Position numbers and translations under genes: made by a program. A stretch of 64,000 bases of DNA from Plecoglossus altivelis (lineage: Eukaryota; Chordata; Actinopteri; Osmeriformes; Plecoglossidae): the NCBI GenBank assembly GCA_036571765.1, contig BROE01000019.1, forward strand, positions 4,524,810 to 4,588,809, read 5' to 3'. The notes under the pieces are model-generated. The model was not told the origin of the DNA. It did not search any database and saw only the letters and a list, made by a program, of their open reading frames with translations. Of the stretch, positions 54,270 through 64,000 are shown piece by piece. The first letter of the stretch is position 1, and each line of letters opens with the position of its first letter.

Positions 54270-55280
54270 ACAAGCACCTCACAAAGGGGTCGTTCAGAGT
54301 TTGTTCCCTAAGTCTCGAGGTTAGAGACTAAGTAAATCCATCCATCTTAATGCACTTATTTCAACACCAGACGAGCTGGAGGGAGACTGTGTAAACACTC
54401 CAATATCCGACATGCCATGCTAAACCCAGAGAGCCTGGAACCCAGCGGGCCAAATTAAAGGCCTACCTCTCAAACACAAACATTTGAATGGGCAGCACTC
54501 CAGAGATCAAAGTTAGAACCCTTGGTCTCTACCCAGCCAATCCCTCCCCCAAGCCCTCCCCCCCCAACCCTCACCCCCGCCATGTCTGTGCTCCACTGAG
54601 ATATGTGCAGGAGCAGTGCACTGGTTTGGAACGGTTTCATCATTCTTTAGTCTTCTGAGTTCTCTCTCAAGCCCTCTTGGCTAACTCGTTCTGGTGTCGT
54701 AAAGCAAGTAGCCTATAATCGGAGCTGTTCTCACATTAGAAGCCTGTGTGCGTTTTCTTACGAGTCTTGAGCTGGGTTGTCCAGACAACGGGACGTCTGG
54801 ATCTACCACGGTACGTGTTCGAAGCCCGGTCATTCGATTGGATGGAGGCGAAAAGAGGATTCTCCTTATGTTCTGGGAGTACATGACTCCCTCGATAGAA
54901 TACTGCTTTCAGCAGTTGTAGCAGTGGGTTCCAGTGTTGAAGAAGTATCATGAAAAATGTACTCATTTGAAAAGTAAGATACATTTACATTAGTTACATT
55001 CATTTCCACATACCCAAAAAATACAGAGCCGATTGTATGATGGTTCTTTGGAAATGCCCTGTGATGCGTATGGGAACTTTGCGCTGTCGTTGTTACATTG
55101 ACATATGTGTGATTGATGGGGGGGTTGTTGATTGGTGGAGGTGATGAAAGAAACCGCTCTCCTGGTCTTTGGGTTGCACTCTCGTCCCTGCTTCCAAAGC
55201 CTCCTCACACACTGATCCAATGTGACATCAGCTACTCTCCTCCCTGTGGGCCAGTATTAACAGGGTCACAGCTTCTTATC
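54270..55280. other. Unique non-coding block
   Basis: No exon or RNA gene seen. C-rich patch at 54540-54578. Confidence 0.3.
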
Positions 55281-55283
55281 CAG

Positions 55284-55310
55284 CCACACACACACACACA
55301 CACACACACA
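55284..55310. repeat. (CA)n microsatellite
   Basis: Thirteen CA units. Confidence 0.95.
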
Positions 55311-55408
55311 GTCTATCACAGCCTTGGCATTCCCAGTGCACCACCAGTTTGTTTGGCCCAATTATGCCTGTGTCAGTCTGCAGTCCCTGTGGCAGAGGTG
55401 ACATTGTC

Positions 55409-55457
55409 AGTGTGTGTGTGTGTGTGCGTGCATGCGTGCGTGCGTGCGTGTGTGTGT
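55409..55457. repeat. (GT)n/(GCGT)n microsatellite
   Basis: GT units passing into GCGT/GCAT tetranucleotides and back to GT. Z-DNA-type alternation. Confidence 0.95.
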
Positions 55458-55459
55458 CT

Positions 55460-56310
55460 AAAAACCTAATGCCAGAATGGTGTTTCTAATGAGGCCTCAC
55501 GATGGTTGAGGTCTTAGTGTCTATGTCAGGGGAGGAACTCTGCACGGACTCATCCTCGTTACCACGCTGGCTTGTTTACTGTCCGAGTCCAGAGGCAGTC
55601 TCTCTCTCTCTCTCCCCTCCCCAGAGCCTCTCTCTTCAGGAGCGCTATCCATCTGTCGGGCTCTTCACATCCGCCTTTTTTCAGGTCAACCTCACCAGCG
55701 CTATCGGATGGCAGCTCAAACTGTGAGATTTGAACGCTGCGGAACGACTCCAGGGCCCCAGAGCTCCTTGGAAAAAGCTGCCTCCGCAGCCTCCGCCGCA
55801 TGAAATAGCAAGGCATGATGGGATTAACACACGGGATTACATTCCCAGATTGTGATTACTGTTTACCGTGAAGCATTCCACCCACAGGCCTGCGCTGCTC
55901 TGAGCGAGGCAGGCCGGAAAGCAGGATTTGGAGGGGTGGTTTCCGAGCTGATGAGTGTGGCGAGGGTATAACAGTGGGTAAACCTTCACTGATGTACTGC
56001 ACGGGTTGTCAGGAGCCTGCCTAGAGGTTTTGTACCGAAACCCCATTAATCATCCGTTTATTTTGTCCCAGACGGTATTCACAAAATGGTGAGGCGGTTT
56101 CCTGTGTTGAGTGTGTTTTCCTTCATGCCCCCCCCCCCACCCACCCGCATCGTCCCTCAGTAATCCTCAGTTGTGACATGGGATCCGTTAGTCTGTTTGG
56201 TGCTAGAGTTACTGAAACCCAGACAGTGTTGTGGGTTACATTGTCGGCCGGGGCACCAGAACAGCGCATTGTGTTTCAGCGAGGGGGACTTACAAGAACT
56301 GATGGGAGGT
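55460..56310. other. Unique non-coding block
   Basis: Short CT tract (55600-55615) and C-run (56130-56139). No supported exon. Confidence 0.3.
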
Positions 56311-56315
56311 GGAGC

Positions 56316-56338
56316 GGGGGGGGGGGGGGGGGGGGGGG
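56316..56338 (+). repeat. G23 homopolymer
   Basis: Twenty-three consecutive G, midway between C23 (54211) and C26 (58037). Confidence 0.95.
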
Positions 56339-56639
56339 TTAGGGGCACCACTCACGAGTGGGATCAGGCTGCCCTGTCTGGTCCCTCTCCGCCCGTGTGG
56401 TCCCCCAAGGGGGGCAGGGTTACAGGCTGAAAGGGTAAACAGCGTGGCTGGGAGATGGAGGATAAGGTTGGAGACACACACAGCTGGTGTCCGGACCAGG
56501 CAGGGGTAAGCAGGAGGAATCCGGCCTGGCTTGATGAAAGCACAACTGTAATTGCTCCCCCAAGAGAAGAGGTTATCTTCTTTTCTTAGTCTTTTTTTCT
56601 CTCCCTCTTTTCCTCTTGCCCCCCCCCGCGCTCTCTACC

Positions 56640-56930
56640 CTTTCGTTCCCTCATTGGCCTCATAAATATGCAGAGTTGGAGTAAACGTCTCTAGGGAGGC
56701 CAGGGGCCAGATTAGATGCAACCTCAGAGCCAGATCCTGCTGTTAAGAGCCTTGCTCGCCATGGCTGGCCTAACCCCAGCGATAGCCTACATGTGGTTCC
56801 AGTACATTCCAAGCCAAAAGCCACTGACAGCAGTCTGGCTTTCATTTATCCCAGACAGTGTTCATTCATTACGACACGCCATTGATTGGACTGACAGAGG
56901 AGATTGTCTGGAGTAATGGGGAGCGATGGG
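56640..56930. promoter_or_regulatory. Possible conserved non-coding element
   Basis: Repeat-free unique block, AT-moderate, with CATAAATATGCAGAG and a CCATTGATTGG core. Called on absence of repeats and composition only. Confidence 0.25.
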
Positions 56931-57415
56931 TCTGACAAGGTGCCCCCATCATAACCTCCGGGCCAACATTGCCCCCTGCTGGTAGTGTTGTGTTCCACCA
57001 AGAGAGTCGAGGAGAGGGCACAGAAGACAGGCTTCATTTGCGGTGGGTTATGCGTGTGTAATGTTACATACAGACGCTGGAAAGGAAAGTTAAGCATGTG
57101 CATTTGATATAAACATGGTCTAATGAACTGTGAAATGTTCCATTTTATCACCATCCACTCTACGTGAGTTAAACGTCTCAGCGTTTGGCCTGGGTTTTCA
57201 AAAGTCTGTCCAGGCACATCAACACCCCCCGGAGTGTCACCATCTGGTCAAGATTAGGGCGCTCCTGGTGGGAGCTGTTTGATTTGGACTTTTGAGAGTC
57301 GCTGCTTTATTCCACGTGTCAGGTTTTAGTGTAAACACTGGCGTAGCAAAACCGACATCTTAGACAGGCCTATTTGTTTCAGAAGGAGGGAAACCAGCAG
57401 AGCGTTGGGCTAGCG

Positions 57416-57670
57416 TAGCTAGTCCTGGCTTAGCTAGTCCTGGCTTAGCTAGCCCTGGCGTAGATAGCCCTGGTGTAGCTGCTCCTGGCGTAGCTAGTCC
57501 TGGTGCATCTAGTCCTGGTGTAGCTAGTCCCGGCGTAGCTAGTCCTGGTGTAGATAGTCCTGGCGTAGATACCCCTGGTGTAGCTAGTCCTGACGTAGCT
57601 AGTCCTGGCGTAGCTAGTCCTTCTGTAGCTAGTGCTGGCGTAGCTAGTCCTTGTGCAGCTAGTCCTGCTG
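57416..57670 (+). repeat. 15-bp minisatellite, 17 copies
   Basis: Seventeen head-to-tail units in strict 15-bp phase with consensus TAGCTAGTCCTGGCG. Most differences are at the last four bases (GGCG, GGTG, GGCT) and single-base changes in TAGCTAG. It contains the palindrome CTAG in most units. The antisense strand stays open for 149 codons (57445-57894) as a Thr-Ser-Tyr-Xaa-Arg-type pentapeptide repeat, explained by the period being a multiple of three. Not called as a gene. Confidence 0.97.
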
Positions 57671-57689
57671 TAGCTTGTGGTGGTCTCAG

Positions 57690-58030
57690 AGGAGTTCAGA
57701 CTGGCCCTGTGTGTGGAGCGGGAGGGCAGGGGGCGGGGGGTTTGGAGCGAGTCCCCTGCCCTCAGACATGCAGTGCGGTGTAGTGATGTATGAATCCGCT
57801 GGCTGGCCCTGACACCAGCGAGCCTGTCTGGACCTACGCCTCCTCGCTGGAGGAAGCCCCGCACAGAGGCTGCTTTGTTGCCTCCGTAACCCAACCCAGG
57901 GGCCCGCCACGGCCAGGAGGGGGGGTATCATGTACCCCCACCCCCCACGCTAAACCCAGAGGCTTGTTGAGAGAGGAGTGAGGCAGCTGACTGCTTGGGC
58001 TGCCTGACTTAGTTCAAATAAACAGTTCAG
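57690..58030. other. GC-rich unique block
   Basis: No domain or splice pair. G- and C-rich patches at 57719-57742 and 57915-57945. Confidence 0.3.
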
Positions 58031-58036
58031 GGCTGA

Positions 58037-58062
58037 CCCCCCCCCCCCCCCCCCCCCCCCCC
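58037..58062 (+). repeat. C26 homopolymer
   Basis: Twenty-six consecutive C followed shortly by CA and CACG units (58069-58087). Confidence 0.95.
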
Positions 58063-58089
58063 TACCGCCACACACGCACGCACACACCC

Positions 58090-58660
58090 CCGGCTAATTT
58101 GCGGTGTTATTTTTAAAAGGGGAAACAGTGGAGGGGCTCCGGAGGGGCTTCGGAGAGAGAAGAGAGTGCTGAGGAGAGACAGATAGGTTTACAGCCACAT
58201 CAGCAGGGCCACACGGGACGGAAGGTTTTCGAGGGAAAGGAGGTAGGAGAGATGGCCATGAACTGCTCAGTGTCTTTGTGCTTCACGGTCGCCACCCTGT
58301 TCATCTACCCGCACCCGAAACCTGAGACGGGGGGGTCACGAGAGAGCATTTGACTCACACACACTCACACACGGAGCGGCTGGCAGAGGAATCCAGGTGT
58401 ATATTTAATGAGAGAAAGAGGGCTACATGTAATTTGCTACCCCTGCATATGTTATCCCTGTAATACATCCCCCCTAATTATAATTACTGCCTGTAAAAAA
58501 AAGAAAGAAAGATATTTCACCGTCATTTAATCTCTCATCTCAGTTTCTTCTGCTACAACGGCATCTGTGACAAACTACCACATGCACCCTGCATCTGTAG
58601 AACGTGCCTTTAAATCTCGGATCTGACCCCTGCCCTGTCCAGGCAAGACTGATGGCTCCC
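58090..58660. other. Unique non-coding block
   Basis: 58390-58520 is AT-rich (GTATATTTAATGAG, CCTAATTATAATTACTGCC) and enhancer-like. No gene recognised. Confidence 0.3.
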
Positions 58661-58672
58661 TAGAGGAATACA

Positions 58673-58710
<38 letters not shown>

Positions 58711-58740
58711 ATGTCTCTCTCATATCTCTCTCTCTCTCTT
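58673..58740. repeat. (CT)n microsatellite
   Basis: CT units interrupted by CATGTCTC and CATATCTC. Confidence 0.95.
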
Positions 58741-58861
58741 GCTCCCTCCTTCTGAAATCAAGTGGCAGCCTTGTGTCGACTCGAGCTGTCAGTCCTCTGG
58801 TTGCAGCCAGTCAATTACTCTCACTCGCTCCTCCTGGACTAGCAAGACTTGGGGAGAGTGA

Positions 58862-58903
58862 GGAAGGAGGAGAGTGAGTGAGAGTGAGAGTGAGAGAAAG
58901 AGT

Positions 58904-58936
<33 letters not shown>

Positions 58937-58937
58937 G
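58862..58937. repeat. (GA)n/(GAGT)n microsatellite
   Basis: GAGT units followed by GA and GAAA units. Reverse-complementary in type to the CT array 120 bases upstream. Confidence 0.95.
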
Positions 58938-58939
58938 GA

Positions 58940-59875
58940 TCAGCTAGGGCCTGCTGGAGGGATGGTTACTTGACACCACAAGCGAGAGGAAAGAGAGCTT
59001 TGTCGCCCCTCAGCGCTCTGGAGCTTCTCAGTAGAGAGAGAGAGCAGAAGGAGCACAGCCCTCCGAAGTTGCCCTAGTCCTGCTGCAGGGTAGCAGCCAC
59101 CCCCCTGTGGACCTGTTTGGTACGACCCGCTGGGAACGCACTCGCAGACTGCCGGGGTCTCAATGGAGGAACCCCTCTTCACAGAGAATAGACCTGACCA
59201 AAGGACATATGGCAACACAAAACACACGACTGCGGAGGGAGTTGGACCTATAGACCGGTAGGGTGTGCGTGCGTGTCTCCGTTTGTCTCATGTGAGTTAG
59301 AATACGGGGTGAGGAAGTGACATTGAAGCACCGTTACGCGTCCACGACTACGAGCTTTTGTGGTATTGCGTTTCTAAGCGGCTGCTTGTTTGTTTTGACA
59401 GAGATCGTGTAACTGCTGCCAGTTTTATTTGTGTTCTTCATACCGCGGTTTTGCCATATGTTGCCTGTTGGCCTGATCCTCTCAGAGCCCTGTTGATGGA
59501 TTCCTAGCTTAGTGAGATCCAGAGCTAGCTCACATGTAGACAGGAAAGACTGAGCCAGTGTCTGACCAAGGTGGAAGTTCAAACCAACAGGACTTGTCCA
59601 CGTTTGAAGTCTAATCCCATTGCGATTTCTTAGCTTCGACATCCTCCAGCACTGCGTGAGAAACCTTTCAGGGACGACTCCCCAGTAACATGAGCGGGGC
59701 TGGGCTAGGTGCTAATGGGAGTTTAGTTGTGTTTAAGTCTACTTGTCTCTGTGGGGGCCGGGCTGCCAATGGGCTGAGGAGTGATGGGAGGGTCACGGGT
59801 GACCGGGAGAGGGGACACGTTGACTGAGGGGTCTGGACTGTGAGGGCTCTAGGAAGCTCAGACCTTCCACTGGGG
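58940..59875. other. Unique non-coding block
   Basis: No supported exon or RNA gene. Confidence 0.3.
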
Positions 59876-59881
59876 AGGACA

Positions 59882-59909
59882 CCACACACACACACACACA
59901 CACACACAC
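59882..59909. repeat. (CA)n microsatellite
   Basis: About fourteen CA units. Confidence 0.95.
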
Positions 59910-60475
59910 TCAACAAGCAGAAGGGCCACCTACCATCTTTCACTCCTCGCCGGTGAAGACATCAGGCCCTGTGAGAAATCCTATCAGCTGGTCAACTTTG
60001 ACACAGTGGAGGTTAAAGACTTGGCCCCAGCCTGCCAGCTGCTGCGTGTCGAGGTTTAAGTTTCCTCCTCTGTGACAGAGACACCCACCAGATGCTGTGA
60101 CTGCTTGTCGTGGCGGTGTCATTTCCCAGCAGGCTGTGGCCGTTTACACGGCAGCCTAAGCTGTGGCGTATCCGTCAGCGACACCATGTCAGGGAAGTTA
60201 GCACCCTCCTCTGCCATTCCCCCCCCCTGAGGGGGTGGCCCCTAGCGGCCCCTGGCAGGAGCCGGGCCCCCCCTGGACCACCAAGCAGGCACCTGTGCCA
60301 GCGTGCTCATCATCAGGGGTTTGTGACAACCCTCTCACGTTACCGTCCATGAGGCTGACCTCACCCCCTCTGGGATATATAAAGATTTGTTCTCTAAAGA
60401 GGGCCAGCGATGGAACGCTGCAGGGCCTGGAAATGGGACACTGAGCACTCCTTCCTCGCAGACATGCACAGCTAG
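59910..60475. other. Unique non-coding block
   Basis: GC-moderate; C-run at 60220-60227. No gene recognised. Confidence 0.3.
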
Positions 60476-60479
60476 CCCT

Positions 60480-60512
60480 CCCCCCCCCCCCCACAACCAA
60501 CACACACACACA
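60480..60512. repeat. C13 and (CA)n
   Basis: C13 run (60480-60492), then ACAACCAA and six CA units. Confidence 0.9.
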
Positions 60513-60519
60513 TTCGTGT

Positions 60520-62170
60520 ACACGCCTCTGGAGAGAGCAGGGCTTCGCGGCCGTAGCGGACAGTGTTACCGGCGGCCGTCGGAGGATAAAGCAGATTGTG
60601 CCCACTCTGGTGGAGGGCCACGAGGCAGACGTGACGGGGCCCCTTGGAGCCCTGTGGTCAGTCCTTTGGTCGAGCAGAGAGCCGCCTCCACCGCATCCAC
60701 CACCACGCCTGCTGAGAATAGTGACGCGGCTATGAGTCAGGAAAGGAGACCACTAAGACATCAGATGGCTTGCTGCTGAGCTTTGAGGTTGATTGGAGGG
60801 GAAAATGGCGACCGGGCAAGGTAGGTGAGGAAGTGACCTCGCTCTCTGGCCTGGCTACTTTGCTCCCTTGTTGAGGATCAGTTGCCTGTCTTGCTTTGTC
60901 ACTTTGAACAGCTGCCTCCTCTCCGTCTTGCTGGGTCTCCCACTCTTCTTCTCTCTTCTCAGGGCTGTTATCGCTTGCCCACTCTCTCTCCCCGTCTCTT
61001 CTACTCTCTTCTCCCCCCCCTCCCTCCCTCTGTGTGAGTGCTTGTGTTTGGGGGGGCCCCCTGGCCCCCGGACCTCCCTCATGGCCATGCCTCTGTCAGA
61101 AGAGCTTAGGACAACAGTCACTGTGTTAATAAGCCCAATTATAGCAGCTGGCTGTTCCCAGGGAATCCCACACCCAGCCATGGGCTTAGGAGGGAACAGA
61201 AACTGTGTTAATCCACACACCCTTCATTACATCAGACGCCAGGACCACACAACCATGGAGTGGAAATGGTGAGGTCTTTCTCACTCTTTCCTGGCCGTTT
61301 TCTCCTTCAGCCGTGGTTGATGCCATGGTGTGCCTTACTGGGGAACATCTCACTGAGGAATCCTCTCGAAACATTACCCGCCTCATGCTCTCTCTGGGGA
61401 AACAGCCAGAATAGTGTCTCCTTCCACCCTGGATGGATGTCCACTCCCCTGCAGAGGGTAATGCTGGTAACCCAGGCCAACCTTCGCCCCATCGCCCCTC
61501 CAAGCTTCAGGGGGGGTGTAAGCCACACCTGTCCTGCCCTTGGCTTTAGAGCTGCTGACATGGTTGAGCTCCATGGGGGGGCAGGGCGTCCATCACTGTC
61601 AGGCCCAGCCAAAGGGGCCTTTTTTTTTTACTGGGCATGTCTGACACGCATGCCTGGGCGCTGTGAGCACATAGCTGTGGGCTGCTCTGACACTCAGGAG
61701 GCTTGGATCAGGGAGGGGGGGTGTCATCGCTCCTGCAGCAGCTAATGCTTTTAAGGCCTTAAAACCGGAGGGGAGGAGCGGGGCGATACTTTGGGGATTC
61801 TTGGAGGTTTTGGGAGGTTGGCGAGGGGGGCTAAGCTCCCTGAGGTACGGTTACAGCCACGGGGCTTTGCGGAGGGAGTCATGTTTCGACCCCAGCCTGA
61901 AGTCGGCGTCTCATGCTAGTTCATCTCCAAGCTGCTGTAAACATTTCATTAGCCTCTGACTTGAAACAGCAGGCGAGTGTCGCAGAGCATAGGGCTCCGA
62001 AACAGGACGTGTTCTCTTAGACAGCCTGGTGTAGTGGTGCATTGTGGGTCGGAGTCCCTCCGGCTCTCTCGTGGCGCTGACGGACAGGTTTGGCGCCGAG
62101 GCGGTCTCCCACGGTGGAGGGAACTCCACTGATAGTAAGAACAGAGGAGATGTGGCACTGTGGAAGCACG
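60520..62170. other. Unique non-coding block
   Basis: A CT-rich stretch (60915-61032) and short G-runs are present. A 161-codon frame (61260-61745) and a 134-codon frame (60868-61272) have no recognisable domain and no matched splice pair. Confidence 0.3.
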
Positions 62171-62177
62171 AGAGAGA

Positions 62178-62209
62178 AGGTGTGTGTGTGTGTGTGTGTG
62201 GTGGGGGGG
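62178..62209. repeat. (GT)n then G-run
   Basis: Ten or so GT units, then GGTGGGGGGG and a purine-rich GGA tract to 62245. Confidence 0.9.
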
Positions 62210-62399
62210 AAGAGGAGGAGAAGGAGAAGGAGGAGAGGAGGGGAGTGTTTGTTGTTCCTCCTGGGTGTGGGAGCGACGTGTTAAAGACGTCTGCCGGGTG
62301 TCTGACTGCAAGCTTGGTTGGAAGTAAATAAACAGCCCCTCTGGCCAGCAGGGAGGTCTACAGCAGTGCTCTGGTCACAGGCTGTCTCACACCCTCAAC

Positions 62400-62410
62400 C
62401 CCCCCCCCCT
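62400..62410 (+). repeat. C-run
   Basis: About ten consecutive C. Confidence 0.85.
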
Positions 62411-62439
62411 CCTCCTCATCCTCACTCCGCCCAATTACC

Positions 62440-63170
62440 AGCCTCATTTTGTTTCCTAACAAAACATGAACCCAGCTGAGAAGCTAGCTGGATCCCCTCT
62501 GGCGAGGCGAATGGCTTCCAGACTGTTCTCTCCACGGGCCGCAGTGCGGTGACTCCCTCTAAATAAGAGACACCTTTGCTGAGCACATCCGGGACTGCGT
62601 GTCCTCCATGTTTTATTCATGGAGCTTTCTGACAACGCACAAGCCCTCTTCAGCCCCTTGCCTGCCTGCAAGGGAATGACTGATTATAATTAATGTTTAC
62701 ATAGATGGACAAATGGAGGATGGAATTCTGTCAGAGGAGGGAAGTGTATTCGGCACCATGTATTCTTCAGTTTAATTTGACTCGCGCAAACAGCCTGCCT
62801 TCCCCTCTTGCGTTTGCCTGTTTCTCCTGAGGAGAAAAGCAGCGGTAGGCAGGAGAGGAGGGGGAGGTGAGAGGAGCGACAAGTCACCCAACAACACCGC
62901 CTTTGTTTAAATGCAGTAATTGTGAGTCCGGCTGGAAGACTTGGAGTGGAAAGAAGAGTGGGGGCAGAGGGGGCCCCGCCGAAAATGTCGCCCACGCTGT
63001 TCCGTCTAGACCAAATGAATCCGATTCTTCATCCTTGGCTGCAGGGAAGCCTGTCGTTTCGCAGCCTTGCTTTGGCTGCCGAATGTCGGAAGAGTTAAGA
63101 AAGTGCAGAGTGATGCGTCTCCCCTGAAGTAGAGCGACAGATTTTGCTTACTGTGGCAAGAGAAGAGAAG
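62440..63170. other. Unique non-coding block
   Basis: 62620-62780 is AT-richer (GACTGATTATAATTAATG, CAGTTTAATTTGACTCG) and enhancer-like. No exon signals. Confidence 0.3.
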
Positions 63171-63185
63171 AATTGGAGGAGGCAG

Positions 63186-63212
63186 AAGAGAGAGAGAAAG
63201 AGAGAGAGAAGG
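63186..63212. repeat. (GA)n microsatellite
   Basis: GA units with one GAAA interruption. Confidence 0.9.
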
Positions 63213-63375
63213 AGGAGTGGTGGTGTGGTTGCGAGGGGCGTACCAAATAGAAAAAGAATCAAAGCGCTTGCATCTTGACAGACAGCTTTGGCATTTATGG
63301 CTGTCAGCAACCTGTCACAGGGTGGCCTGTTTTCCAATGGTCCCCGCTAAAACTGTCTTGTCATGGACGCAACCT

Positions 63376-63390
63376 CCCCCCCCCCCCCCC
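63376..63390 (+). repeat. C15 homopolymer
   Basis: Fifteen consecutive C followed by ACCCCC. Confidence 0.95.
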
Positions 63391-63805
63391 ACCCCCTCTC
63401 CACCCGCCAGCAACAATGCCCACAAGGTGCCCTGCTGTGGTGTCTCCTCCCGCAGGGCAGTGCCAGGGCTAAACCTTGCTGGCCTCTGATGGTTGATCCT
63501 TCATATATATCCTGGCATGACCTGCCCTGGCACCACTTGTCTCCCTAGAAGCCCTCAACAGGTGCACAGTTGTCAGCGTGCCCAGTGTTGCCAGTAACCC
63601 TAACCCCCACGCAATGCTAAGTCTTTACGGGAGTCACTTAACTTTAAGAGCGGAACACGGACTCGGCTAAATGGAAATTAGCACTCTGTCTCGTTGCCTA
63701 TCTGACGGACACCTGAGAAGCTGTGAAACAGCCTTCTGGTTGTGGGGGTTGCGATGGAGAAAGATGTCTCTGGTGCTCTGGGCACCCGGGGGCTGCTCGT
63801 CTAGC

Positions 63806-63858
63806 TGAGCCCTAACCCCGGGCCTCTACAAGCCGGTAGAGGCCGGGGTTAGGGCTCA
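63806..63858. other. Long near-perfect inverted repeat (hairpin)
   Basis: The left arm (63806-63829, starting TGAGCCCTAACCCCGGG) is the reverse complement of the right arm (63836-63858, ending GGGGTTAGGGCTCA) except for one extra base in the left arm. The arms are separated by the 6-base loop AAGCCG. The stem would be 23 bp with one bulge, GC-rich. Weaker pairing may extend outward (GTC at 63800 with GAC at 63860). It could be a cruciform, a microRNA-like foldback or a remnant of a short inverted-repeat transposon. Confidence 0.85.
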
Positions 63859-64000
63859 GACGGACTGCCTCCAGCAGTGCATGCTGGGGGCTGGGATCGT
63901 GACGCTGATTGGTCCGGACAGCTCGGCGTCCTGGGAGGCAGGCGCATCACCGCGCCTAGGTCAGCTGCCTGGGTCAGCCGCCAGCCTCTCTCACATCACT

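Noticed and set aside
57445..57894. 149-codon minus-strand frame with pentapeptide repeats
   Set aside because: Fully explained by the 15-bp minisatellite, whose period is a multiple of three. No other coding evidence.
63590..63608. CCCTAACCCCC, telomere-like
   Set aside because: A single unit with no tandem TTAGGG array, so it is not an interstitial telomere.

Overview
The window reads as non-coding DNA from a vertebrate nuclear genome, most likely a ray-finned fish. The basis is negative and compositional: no operons or long conserved reading frames, dense (CT)n/(GA)n and (CA)n/(GT)n microsatellites, moderate GC with AT-rich islands full of ATTA/TAAT cores, spliceosomal-type signals, and a scaffold gap of 515 N. 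I recognised no salmonid HpaI-type SINE, zebrafish DANA, Tc1/mariner or LTR element, so I cannot name the species. No protein domain is recognisable anywhere. The longest open frames are low-complexity translations of repeats or run through the N gap.

Layout. 0-7 kb: AT-rich unique blocks that look like conserved non-coding elements, separated by pyrimidine/purine tracts. 7.43-7.67 kb: a very CpG-dense island. 8.5-18 kb: further ATTA-rich unique blocks. 18.27-18.54 kb: an 18-copy 15-bp minisatellite. 19-33 kb: mixed unique sequence with many microsatellites and a second 15-bp-based minisatellite (30.85-31.05 kb). 33.63-34.14 kb: assembly gap bordered by G-runs. 36-45 kb: the longest GT array (37.2 kb), a 38-base C-run (41.4 kb) and a possible 205-bp exon (42.93-43.13 kb). 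46.9-49.1 kb: the best gene evidence, a CpG-containing first-exon-like block ending in a donor, a 1,330-bp intron-like interval, and a 49-bp exon with acceptor, ATG and donor. 49-64 kb: intron-like or intergenic sequence, a third 15-bp minisatellite (57.4-57.7 kb) and a strong hairpin near the right end.

Interpretation (inference). The most economical reading is the 5' part and flank of one plus-strand gene whose body lies to the right, with upstream and intronic sequence holding many putative regulatory elements. This arrangement is typical of developmental regulator loci. The 14 N-terminal residues I can read do not let me name the gene, so gene symbols are left empty. Beyond the candidate exons, the notable features are unusually long poly(C)/poly(G) runs (up to 38) and three separate minisatellites built on 15-bp units. 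I found no convincing undescribed multi-gene system here.
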